Under the pieces are notes generated by a model. That model was not told the origin of the DNA. It saw nothing but the letters and a program-made list of their open reading frames with translations, and did not search any database. Both the position numbers and the translations under genes were made by a program. A stretch of 33,694 nucleotides of DNA from Chryseobacterium sp. SN22 (GTDB lineage: Bacteria; Bacteroidota; Bacteroidia; Flavobacteriales; Weeksellaceae), in assembly GCF_008329705.1 (NCBI RefSeq), contig NZ_VTSX01000033.1, positions 1 to 33,694 of the forward strand. Reading direction: 5' to 3'. This document shows, piece after piece, positions 16,590-23,751 of this stretch. How positions within the stretch are numbered: position 1 is the stretch's first letter; the number at the start of each line of letters is the position of its first letter.

Positions 16590-17603
16590 ATGAATAAAAT
16601 CTTTCCCCTGATGCTGGCCTTTTTTGGAATGGCAGCATCTGCTCAGCAGATTCAGAGTATGGAAACGCTGCTTAACGATAAGATCAGCATCCGGGCCATC
16701 GAACTGTATGATCATAAAGTTTGGTACAGCGGAACAGATTCCAAATTCGGCTTTGTGGATGTAGAAAAGCCCGGGAAGCAAAAACAGATGATCTTATCTG
16801 AAAAGAAACTGCAGTTCCGGACTTTAGGGCAGGATAAAAATTTTTTTTACACCATCAATATTGAAAGCCCTGCTGAATTTTTTAAGATTGATAAAAAAAG
16901 TCTGAAACACGAAGTGGTATTCCGTGATACGGCCAAAACGGCTTTTTATGATGCTCTTCATTTTGTAAACGATAAACTCGCTTATACTTTCAGTGACCCG
17001 GATCAGAGCCATTTGCTGAAATTAATGGTTTTTAAAAAAAACGGAAACTGGACACAAGTAACAAATAAGGTAGCCCTTGAGGAAGGCGAAGCTGCTTTTG
17101 CGGCCAGTAACACCAACATCGCATCTACAGCCAAGACGGTCTGGATCGCAACCGGAGGCAAAGCTTCAAGGATTTTAAAAATGGATCTGAAGAACAATAC
17201 TTTTGAGATTTTTAACACACCGGTTATCCAGGGAGAGTCTTCTCAAGGAATTTATTCCATCGATTTCTTAAACGATACCTTCGGAATTGCTGCCGGCGGG
17301 GATTATACCAAACCGGAAGCCAATATCAATAACATTGCTACCACCAACGACGGCGGGAAAATCTGGCAGGTTCAGGCTTCAGGAAAAAATGCTGGCTATA
17401 CGACCTGCGTTAAAATAAAACCGGGTTCCAAAGGAAAAGAGATGATTTCCGTCGGGGACAGGCACATCAGCTATTCGTCGGATTTCGGAAAAACCTGGAC
17501 GAAAATTTCCGATGAAAAGAACTTGTATGTCTGCGAATGGGTCGATCAACAGACCGTTGTTTTTGCCGGCAAAGACCGGATTGTTAAAATGAAAATTAAA
17601 TAA
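16590..17603 (+). CDS. Secreted YCF48/BNR-like beta-propeller protein
   Basis: 337 aa with a signal peptide (MNKIFPLMLAFFGMAASAQ) and repeated beta-propeller blades. Blade motifs of the BNR/Asp-box kind are visible: TTNDGGKIWQVQ near residue 250 and SSDFGKTWTKIS near 298. Proteins like this are often labelled oxidoreductase, but no redox motif or cofactor site is seen; YCF48-type propellers serve in protein assembly and binding. Periplasmic or outer-membrane location is expected. It precedes the GrpE-like and Hsp70 genes by 32 nt on the same strand, so they may share a transcript, although the chaperones are cytosolic. Confidence 0.8.
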   Translation: MNKIFPLMLAFFGMAASAQQIQSMETLLNDKISIRAIELYDHKVWYSGTDSKFGFVDVEKPGKQKQMILSEKKLQFRTLGQDKNFFYTINIESPAEFFKIDKKSLKHEVVFRDTAKTAFYDALHFVNDKLAYTFSDPDQSHLLKLMVFKKNGNWTQVTNKVALEEGEAAFAASNTNIASTAKTVWIATGGKASRILKMDLKNNTFEIFNTPVIQGESSQGIYSIDFLNDTFGIAAGGDYTKPEANINNIATTNDGGKIWQVQASGKNAGYTTCVKIKPGSKGKEMISVGDRHISYSSDFGKTWTKISDEKNLYVCEWVDQQTVVFAGKDRIVKMKIK

Positions 17604-17635
17604 CCATTATAAACAGATAAATCTGGCAAAAGATT

Positions 17636-17926
17636 ATGCTGAACATCATCAACCAACTTTTTGAAATAGAGAAAAAATCGGCCGACCAGAACCTTTCCCT
17701 CTTTGAGAGGAATTTTGAAAGGATCCGTTACGAACTGGACGAAATGGGCTATGTCATCAATAACCCGGTCGGAAAACCGTACGATTCCAGAGACACCTCG
17801 CTGGAAGCGAATATCGTAGGAAATTCTTCAAAACTTTTTATTACCAAAGTACTGAAACCGGTGATCTTCCAGAAGGACGGAAATGAACTGGTACTGCTCC
17901 AGAAAGGAATTGTAATCGCAGAATAA
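17636..17926 (+). CDS. Mini GrpE-like protein, partner of the adjacent Hsp70
   Basis: 96 aa, no signal peptide, cytosolic. Residues 1-40 form a charged amphipathic helix (FERNFERIRYELDEMGY). Residues about 41-96 look like the GrpE beta-domain: VGKPYDSRDTSLEANIVG matches the P-x-D-x-x-x-H-x-A stretch, and VLKPVIFQKDGNEL...KGIVIAE resembles the final GrpE strands. True GrpE is about 200 aa with a long N-terminal coiled coil, absent here. GrpE releases ADP from Hsp70; here that role is inferred from this resemblance and from position 3 nt before the Hsp70 gene. Similarity is by eye and weak, so it could be an unrelated co-factor. Confidence 0.55.
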   Translation: MLNIINQLFEIEKKSADQNLSLFERNFERIRYELDEMGYVINNPVGKPYDSRDTSLEANIVGNSSKLFITKVLKPVIFQKDGNELVLLQKGIVIAE

Positions 17927-17929
17927 GCT

Positions 17930-20425
17930 ATGAAAAATATAAATTTTGGGATCGATCTCGGGACAACCAATTCGGGGATCTGTAAATTTACCGACGGGAG
18001 GGTAACCGTTTATAAAAATCCCGTCGGGTTCAGCGATACGCTGCCTTCCATGGTAGCTTACCGGAAAGGCAGGATCTTCATCGGAGAAAAAGCCAGGGAA
18101 CTGATGAAATCCGGCAATCCCGATGTCTTCGCTTCCTTTAAGCGGAAAATGGGAACGGAGCACCGCTACCGGGTGGCAGAAAACAACGAAGAGAAAACGC
18201 CGGTCGATTTTTCCTCCATGATTTTGAAGGGACTTGTCAGCTTTATCCCCGACGAAAAACCGCAGTCGGTGGTCATTACCATTCCCGCTTCTTTCGATAC
18301 CGTACAATCGAACGCTACCAAGAAGGCCGGCCTTGCTGCAGGATTTGAACAGGTAGTCCTGCTTCAGGAACCCATTGCCGCCTGCCTCGCCTATGCCAAC
18401 TTTATGAAGATCGAACATACGGAAGAAAAAAACTGGCTGGTGTATGATTTTGGAGGCGGGACCTTCGATGTGGCGCTGGTGAAAATCAATGAAAGGGATC
18501 TGAAGATCATCGATCACGAAGGCAACAATTTTCTGGGCGGAGTAGATCTTGACCACTTAATGATCGAAAAATTATTTGTTCCTAAAATTGAAGAGGTATT
18601 GAATGAAAATTTCCTGTTTAAAAAGCTGATGTCTAAACAGGATCATGCTTATACGAAATTGTATTACGAACTTTTGTATAAGGCCGAGGAGATCAAAAAG
18701 GAACTTTCTGTGAAAGAAACCGTCATTGCAGAACTTGAACTGAATGACGGCGATGATTATATTGAATTTGAAATTTCAAGGAACGATTTTAATGAAGCCA
18801 TTGCTGAAAAAGTAGAAGAAACCGGAACGCTGATCAAAAAACTGCTGGAAGAAAATCAAAAGTCGGCAGAAGCTATCGAACGGATCATCCTGGTCGGCGG
18901 AACCACATACATTCCTTACATCAGGGAATACCTGAGGGAAACTTTCGGGATTTCGGTAGATCACTCCATCGATCCTACAACAGCCGTGATGTCAGGAGCT
19001 GCGTATTTTGCCGGAACCAAAGAAGAAACTGTCAAAAAAGACCAAGAGCAGGAAGAAGTTTCGCAGCAAAATCCTGATCAGGTTGAAGTAAAGCTAATCT
19101 ACGAAGTCAATACCCAGGATGAGGAAGAGCTTTTGGTCGGAATGATGGAAGATTTTGAAGGCTATTTCAGGATTATCCGCAAAGACGGCGGTTTCGATAC
19201 GGGCCTGATGGCTTTCAGAAATAAATTCTCCGAGTTCATCAAAGTATTGCCGAAGCAGGCGAATACTTTTACCCTGACGGTTTTCGACCATCAGCAAAAC
19301 CCGGTTTTTGAGAAGAACAATATTTCCATCAATCACGGGATTTACAATATTTCGGGACAGCCGCTACCAAACGATATCTGCCTGGAAGTGGATGATGCCT
19401 TCGGAGGAACTTTCCTGGAAAAGATTTTTAAGAAAAATGATATTCTGCCTTTAAGCAAAACGATCTATAAAACGACTTCCAAAAACTTTAACCGGGAAGC
19501 GGATGATAAACTGATCATCAATATCCTGGAAGGAAAAGCCGGGACCCTGCCGGCAAGCAATATGAATATCGGATATATCGGGATCAGCAGCAGGGATATG
19601 CCGGTCAACCTTTTAAAGGGCATGGACATCGAACTGAAATTCAGCATGAGCGAATCCCGGGATCTGTCGGTTTCGGTTTATATCAGCTCGATTGATTATG
19701 AAAAGAAAGAAGTATTCAATCCTCATACGAAACATATCGACAAAGAAAAATTTGAGGAAGATATCGATAAGGTAATCGACGAAATCGAAACGGAGCTGAG
19801 CTTTATAGAACACATCGACGATGCCAGCGAGGAAGACCTCGGAATCCTGATAAAGTTCAAAACCATTAAAGACCAACTCTTCAGGATCAAATTCGATCTG
19901 ATTGAAGTGGAAGAAGACGAATCCACCGAAAGGATTTTCCAGCTGGATGAAAGAAAAAGAAGAACGCTTCAGGAATACGACAGGCTGGTCCGTTTCCGGG
20001 ATGTCATCTATGAAGCGGATGAGTACAAAGAAAATAAGAAAAACCTTGAAGATATACTGGAAGAAGGGACCCAGAGACAGAAAGACCAGTTCCATAAAAT
20101 CATAAAAGACGAAAAAATCTTTCTGGAATCCAATGAGAAAGCCATCATCCGGAGAAAATCACGGGAACTGCAAAGGCTGTATACCGAAATTTATTATAAA
20201 CGCGACGAATCATATGTGAATCTGTATTATCATTATAAATTCCGCGACGCAGATGAATACAGTGATCCGAAAAAACTTCAGAAGCTTATTGAAACCGGAG
20301 ATAAAGCGGTAGAAAACAGCAATTACAAAGAAGTGAAATTTGTGGTCTCCGGCCTTTATGATCTTCTAAAAGTAAAACCTAAAAGTTTATTTGATGATGA
20401 GGACGGAAACCTGGGACTTAAGTAA
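17930..20425 (+). CDS. Divergent Hsp70 (DnaK-like) chaperone with extra domain
   Basis: 831 aa, cytosolic. The nucleotide-binding domain (1-362) is intact: GIDLGTTNSG (7-16), VVITIPASF (114-122), LLQEPIAACLAY (144-155), VYDFGGGTFDVALV (171-184) and IILVGGTTYIPYIR (319-332), so ATP should bind. The usual hydrophobic linker (VLLLD in DnaK) is missing; an acidic stretch at 365-385 leads into an extra beta-rich region to about 480 (FRIIRKDGGFDTGLM at 413-427). Only then comes a recognisable substrate-binding beta-domain: CLEVDDAFGG, KKNDILPLSKTIYKTTS, NILEGKAGTLP, NIGYIGI, and LLKGMDIELKFSMSESRDLSV. Residues 600-800 are a charged, helical, coiled-coil-like lid, longer than in DnaK. It follows the GrpE-like gene by 3 nt. 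No J-domain protein is nearby. It is probably a specialised Hsp70; the housekeeping DnaK should be elsewhere. Confidence 0.88.
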   Translation: MKNINFGIDLGTTNSGICKFTDGRVTVYKNPVGFSDTLPSMVAYRKGRIFIGEKARELMKSGNPDVFASFKRKMGTEHRYRVAENNEEKTPVDFSSMILKGLVSFIPDEKPQSVVITIPASFDTVQSNATKKAGLAAGFEQVVLLQEPIAACLAYANFMKIEHTEEKNWLVYDFGGGTFDVALVKINERDLKIIDHEGNNFLGGVDLDHLMIEKLFVPKIEEVLNENFLFKKLMSKQDHAYTKLYYELLYKAEEIKKELSVKETVIAELELNDGDDYIEFEISRNDFNEAIAEKVEETGTLIKKLLEENQKSAEAIERIILVGGTTYIPYIREYLRETFGISVDHSIDPTTAVMSGAAYFAGTKEETVKKDQEQEEVSQQNPDQVEVKLIYEVNTQDEEELLVGMMEDFEGYFRIIRKDGGFDTGLMAFRNKFSEFIKVLPKQANTFTLTVFDHQQNPVFEKNNISINHGIYNISGQPLPNDICLEVDDAFGGTFLEKIFKKNDILPLSKTIYKTTSKNFNREADDKLIINILEGKAGTLPASNMNIGYIGISSRDMPVNLLKGMDIELKFSMSESRDLSVSVYISSIDYEKKEVFNPHTKHIDKEKFEEDIDKVIDEIETELSFIEHIDDASEEDLGILIKFKTIKDQLFRIKFDLIEVEEDESTERIFQLDERKRRTLQEYDRLVRFRDVIYEADEYKENKKNLEDILEEGTQRQKDQFHKIIKDEKIFLESNEKAIIRRKSRELQRLYTEIYYKRDESYVNLYYHYKFRDADEYSDPKKLQKLIETGDKAVENSNYKEVKFVVSGLYDLLKVKPKSLFDDEDGNLGLK

Positions 20426-20453
20426 AGTAAAGTAAAGTAAAGTAAAGTAAAGT
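20421..20453. repeat. Pentanucleotide tandem repeat (AGTAA)6.6
   Basis: Six full copies and three bases of AGTAA. It starts in the last Lys codon of the Hsp70 gene and includes its TAA stop; the later copies add stop codons in other frames. Changes in copy number would not alter the protein but would change the spacer. Confidence 0.9.
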
Positions 20454-20474
20454 CGAAAAAGAAATCGGTTGACA

Positions 20475-20497
20475 GGCTGGAAGAGGGAAGCTGGAAG
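20475..20497. repeat. Short direct repeat of GCTGGAAG
   Basis: GGCTGGAAG and AGCTGGAAG lie 14 nt apart in the spacer behind the Hsp70 gene. It resembles degenerate GGAAGCTGGAAG tracts I know from intergenic DNA in this group. No function is implied. Confidence 0.4.
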
Positions 20498-20638
20498 TTC
20501 CTTTTCAACATTAAGATTAAAGGTATTGAATGTCAAATGAAATTTAATGCTGCCTCACGTCGAATTCAGATTAAAATAAAAGAATAAATAGTTTTAATTC
20601 ATTGATGTATAATTAAGTGTTTATCAATAACATATGAC

Positions 20639-21901
20639 TTAAGTCCGATGTTGTTGTTTTGAGCGTTTTTTCTTTATTTTATCCATTTCCTTTAAGATAC
20701 AGTAAGGTAAAAGGATTGTCAGCATAATGGCCAGGACAGGATATTCGTACCATGAACGAAGATAGCCGACAAATATCATGATAAAAAATGCAATGGTAAT
20801 GGTGTAGAGCTGAAGCTGCATCAGCTTGTAGCCTGATTTCTTGTTTTTCCCTAACCAGGAATGGTCTTTTGCTTCGGGTCTTTTTCCGTATTCTTTATTC
20901 ATGCGTTTGTTGGCAAACAAAAAAATGATAAGTTCAGAGGCGAGAATACCTGCAAACACTTTTTCGCTGATATGGTATAATGAAGCAAAAATGCTTAAAA
21001 TAATGAGGTAATATATTGCGGCTATGATCCATTCCGATACCATGCTTCTGGGTTTCCTGTTCTTGTAAGGCCGGTTGTAATTCCCGGCCTGCTGCATTTC
21101 CTGACGCCTTTGCCTGAAGCTTTCCTCCGTAAGTTCCTGGTGGAAAACCATTTCTTTACCGGCCCACTCGGCACCGATTTTCGAATTGTTTTTCAGCAAA
21201 CCTCTCAACTCTTCCGTGTAGGCATCAAAATGTCCGAGTGCCATTAAAACCCTTCCCAAAAATACTTTTAAATACGTCTCCGTGTTCTGATGATCGGAAA
21301 TTGCATTGTTGATGGCCATGATTTCCTCGTTGAAATAAGCCGCATCAATGTCCGACTGTAAAACGTAGAAGTAAGGATTGATGCCGTGCCGGTACTGATC
21401 CGTCAGGTAATAATAGCAATCGCGCTGCGGAATAAGGGATCTTACGAGATTGTTTTTCTGTGTCAGCTGATCCATCAGGAAGTCTTTCGCCGCAGGACTG
21501 ATAACCGGAAAGTAATTTTTATAAAAAATTCTCAGGTTTTCCCAGTCGTGATGCCTGATGTTTGTCTGAATAAAATGTTTTACCGGCTCTTCGGAAAATG
21601 TTCTGAAGGCGGGCGTGATGTCCATGATATTCGGAAATATCCTGTTGTGGTCCGCATCGATCTTAAAATATTCATCATTCAGTATTTTCAAAAGATTTTC
21701 ATCTTCAGAAAGAACATTGAATTTGTTGCCGTTTTCTTTGAAAAAAATAAGAAAGCTGTCAATATCATTTAGTGAAAATTCTGAATGAATTTTTTGATTG
21801 GCTTTTAAGATTTTTTCGGCTTTGAAAAGATCCGAAGGATTTTCCCCGTTAAAATCAGGCAGGACTTCTTTTACGATATCCAATAACTTAAGAGGTTTCA
21901 T
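20639..21901 (-). CDS. Unknown protein, cytosolic domain plus four C-terminal membrane helices (copy 2)
   Basis: 420 aa. No signal peptide; residues 1-285 are soluble, mostly helical by appearance, then hydrophobic helices at about 291-309, 314-330, 363-382 and 387-403, ending in a strongly basic tail (KKKRSKQQHRT). It is a colinear paralog of the gene just upstream: NPSDLFKAEKILKA at 21-34, FSLNDID at 42-48, IRHHDWENL with Trp120, and INNA at 197-200 all fall at matching positions. Its ATG overlaps the upstream gene's stop (ATGA), implying coupled translation and equal amounts. It converges on the Hsp70 gene. No J-domain HPD motif and no known family recognised; a role as membrane anchor or client of the Hsp70 is only a guess from position. 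Confidence 0.8.
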   Translation of the reverse strand: MKPLKLLDIVKEVLPDFNGENPSDLFKAEKILKANQKIHSEFSLNDIDSFLIFFKENGNKFNVLSEDENLLKILNDEYFKIDADHNRIFPNIMDITPAFRTFSEEPVKHFIQTNIRHHDWENLRIFYKNYFPVISPAAKDFLMDQLTQKNNLVRSLIPQRDCYYYLTDQYRHGINPYFYVLQSDIDAAYFNEEIMAINNAISDHQNTETYLKVFLGRVLMALGHFDAYTEELRGLLKNNSKIGAEWAGKEMVFHQELTEESFRQRRQEMQQAGNYNRPYKNRKPRSMVSEWIIAAIYYLIILSIFASLYHISEKVFAGILASELIIFLFANKRMNKEYGKRPEAKDHSWLGKNKKSGYKLMQLQLYTITIAFFIMIFVGYLRSWYEYPVLAIMLTILLPYCILKEMDKIKKKRSKQQHRT

Positions 21902-23076
21902 TTATCTTTGTTTTTAAAAAGCCTGATTCCTAAAAAAATAAGCGGCAGCAAGGCCCCTGCAGGAAATTTTGCACCGGAAACCGAGATAATGGCATACATA
22001 ATCCCAAATCCTATCATTAACAGCAAAGGAAAACCTGTCGTGAGGGTAATCAGTAAAGTCCCCGCCAATTTCGCCAGCGTTTCTGTCAGGTCTTTAGGAT
22101 TGAAAAAGTTGAAATAATATTTGAAATTCCGGTACGCCAGATATAGAATAATAGCATTGGCAATGCCGTAAAATAAAATCGCATTACTGCCTGATGTGAT
22201 TACAAAAAAATAACTTAATAGATATAGTCCTAGAATAACGATGGACAGAAACAGCACGAAAACCGAATTCTGACTGTCCGCAAAATAATTGGCAATCCTA
22301 TACGCCAGATTATTGAAAAATCCGCTTTTCTGATTCTTCCAGTCCTCGGCCACCGTCTGGTTCTGCCGGATAATGTTTCGGGTAATCTCGCTGGCTGCCG
22401 TGAAATGAAAAATGGCCGTAAGGATTTCGCCCAGCACGACTTTATTGTCAACCGAGGTTTTCTGGTTTTCGGCAACGGCATTGTTGATGGTCAGGATATC
22501 CTGGTCAAATTCAAAATTATCCACCAGCGACTGCAGATAATAGAATTTTTTATCGACGGCAAATGGGTAATTTTTACGGAAGATTACCATGTCATCATTT
22601 CTGATGATACCGCTGATGATAAGATCATTCTTGTCATGAAGCAGCTCTTTATAAAAATCAAGGCTTTCCGGACTGAAAAACTGCGAATAAAACTGCTGAA
22701 AAAAGATCAGGTTCTGCCATTGGTTGTTTCGGATACTTACCGAAATAAATTCCTCAAGATAAGACGAAAAAATCTCCCTGAATTCTTCAATTTCATGTTC
22801 CGGGATTTCTCTGAGGTCCGGTTTTTTGCTCAAGTTTTCAGGATACACATCATGGTAGATGCTTTTGATGACAGGAAGACTCAGAACATGCTCGAACTGC
22901 GGTTTCTGATTTTTCAGGTAGTCTAAAAATTCTTCAATCTCATTAATGCTGAAAGTCTGGTTCATTTTGCTTTCTGCTTTCAGCAGTTTTTCGGCCCGGA
23001 TCAGATCCTGGGGATTTCCGGGATCGAAATGGCTGATGTTTTCGTCTACAAATTTTCTGAGACTGAAATTGATCAT
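21898..23076 (-). CDS. Unknown protein, cytosolic domain plus C-terminal membrane helices (copy 1)
   Basis: 392 aa with the same plan as copy 2: soluble residues 1-265, then hydrophobic helices near 271-293, 299-315 and two more toward the C-terminus. Shared positions are NPQDLIRAEKLLKA (21-34), FSINEIEEFL (42-51), IRNNQWQNL (Trp120), SPESLDFYKELLHDKNDL, INNA (197-200) and a Lys-Val-x-Leu-Gly segment near 212. Identity between copies is modest but the register is nearly free of gaps, so the duplication is old. It is the first gene of the pair; upstream lies a long spacer with repeats and a weak -7-like TATTTTG. Function unknown. Confidence 0.8.
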   Translation of the reverse strand: MINFSLRKFVDENISHFDPGNPQDLIRAEKLLKAESKMNQTFSINEIEEFLDYLKNQKPQFEHVLSLPVIKSIYHDVYPENLSKKPDLREIPEHEIEEFREIFSSYLEEFISVSIRNNQWQNLIFFQQFYSQFFSPESLDFYKELLHDKNDLIISGIIRNDDMVIFRKNYPFAVDKKFYYLQSLVDNFEFDQDILTINNAVAENQKTSVDNKVVLGEILTAIFHFTAASEITRNIIRQNQTVAEDWKNQKSGFFNNLAYRIANYFADSQNSVFVLFLSIVILGLYLLSYFFVITSGSNAILFYGIANAIILYLAYRNFKYYFNFFNPKDLTETLAKLAGTLLITLTTGFPLLLMIGFGIMYAIISVSGAKFPAGALLPLIFLGIRLFKNKDK

Positions 23077-23154
23077 GATTTTAATGTTTTTGCAAAATAA
23101 AGAAAACCTGCCTGAATTCTTCCTTTAAATCATAAAACTTCATCTAAAATGTAT

Positions 23155-23196
23155 CAGGTGACCTGTTCCGGTGATCACAGGCCACCTGAATTTTTT
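23155..23196 (+). terminator. Orphan terminator-like hairpin
   Basis: CAGGTGACCTGT and ACAGGCCACCTG form a 12-bp stem with one mismatch and a 10-nt loop, followed by AATTTTTT on the + strand. No + strand gene ends nearby: the nearest is the Hsp70 gene, 2.7 kb upstream, beyond the two - strand genes. It may block read-through into the hemN region, or be a leftover. Confidence 0.5.
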
Positions 23197-23216
23197 CTTT
23201 GCCAAATGTTTTTATT

Positions 23217-23239
23217 GTCATCCTGAGCCGGTCGAAGGG
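23217..23239. repeat. Extragenic repeat fragment (GTCATCCTGAGC... type)
   Basis: GTCATCCTGAGCCGGTCGAA followed by GGG. I know this motif as an interspersed intergenic sequence in many bacterial genomes, including flavobacteria. Only one copy is in this window. Confidence 0.45.
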
Positions 23240-23267
23240 AAGCCTATTTGCTTTATGGTATAAAATC

Positions 23268-23305
23268 AGCTTTAGCCCAAATTATTATATGCTTTGGCTG
23301 AAGCC
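23268..23305. repeat. Imperfect palindromic intergenic element
   Basis: Arms GCTTTAGCCCAAA and TTTGGCTGAAGCC pair with few mismatches around an 11-nt loop. It looks like the short palindromic repeats (GCTTTAGCCC / GGGCTGAAGC) scattered in Chryseobacterium-like intergenic DNA, from memory and unverified. Confidence 0.45.
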
Positions 23306-23696
23306 TGACGCTATGGATAGGGTGTTTAATAATTAAAATTATAGTGAGTTATTGGATTTATTGTATAAAAATCAAGTTAATTTAGTCTTAGATATAATCG
23401 TCACAAATATAAATGCAGATAAAAATCTGCTGAACCTGCGGACTTTTAAAATAAGACTCTGGTTGGCTAGACAATTTAAATTATAAATTTTCAAACAGTT
23501 GATAAATGGCTAAAAATTAGGTTGATTCAAGATTAAATTTTTAAATAAGATCTATAGAAGATATCGTTGCTGAAATCGGTATTTTCACTTTATCTTTGCA
23601 TATAGGATTTTTGAGACCGGAGCGTATTTAGACTCATTATAAATTCCGGAAAGACACCCTAATATATTTCATGATTCAAAATCCATAAGATATATT

Positions 23697-23704
23697 TAAT
23701 TTTG
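23697..23704 (+). promoter_or_regulatory. -7 promoter element TAATTTTG of hemN
   Basis: Exact TAnnTTTG match 47 nt before the hemN ATG, giving a leader of about 40 nt. No TTG at the expected -33 position. Confidence 0.4.
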
Positions 23705-23751
23705 CATTGTCAGCTTTAATAAAAGTTGATGCTAACATTTTAAAATAAGAA

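Larger units (their letters stand above)
20414..20646. repeat. Inverted 10-bp pair GGACTTAAGT at the ends of two convergent genes
   Basis: GGACTTAAGT at 20414-20423 overlaps the end of the Hsp70 gene, and its exact reverse complement at 20637-20646 overlaps the end of the convergent membrane-protein gene. They frame the 213-nt spacer. It could be chance, since each arm contains an 8-bp palindrome, or a trace of an inserted segment. Confidence 0.3.
23077..23751. other. 675-nt spacer upstream of hemN, repeats but no gene
   Basis: AT-rich, with stops in all frames and no convincing small gene. It holds an orphan terminator-like hairpin (23155-23196), two palindromic or repeat fragments (23217-23239 and 23268-23305) and the hemN -7 box. 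Nothing recognisable is seen in 23310-23690. Confidence 0.6.

Noticed and set aside
16577..16592. GTG at 16584 as start of the propeller gene
   Set aside because: The GTG overlaps the -7 promoter element; the ATG at 16590 gives a normal signal peptide.
17828..18556. 242-codon - strand frame across the GrpE-like and Hsp70 genes
   Set aside because: It overlaps strongly conserved Hsp70 ATPase motifs; a shadow of the true coding strand.
20475..20497. Possible CRISPR-like repeats in the spacer after the Hsp70 gene
   Set aside because: The repeats are too short, have no regular spacers, and no cas genes are present.
17636..23076. Anti-phage defence island
   Set aside because: No nuclease, helicase, toxin, cyclase or other defence domain was seen; a chaperone-related role fits the motifs better.
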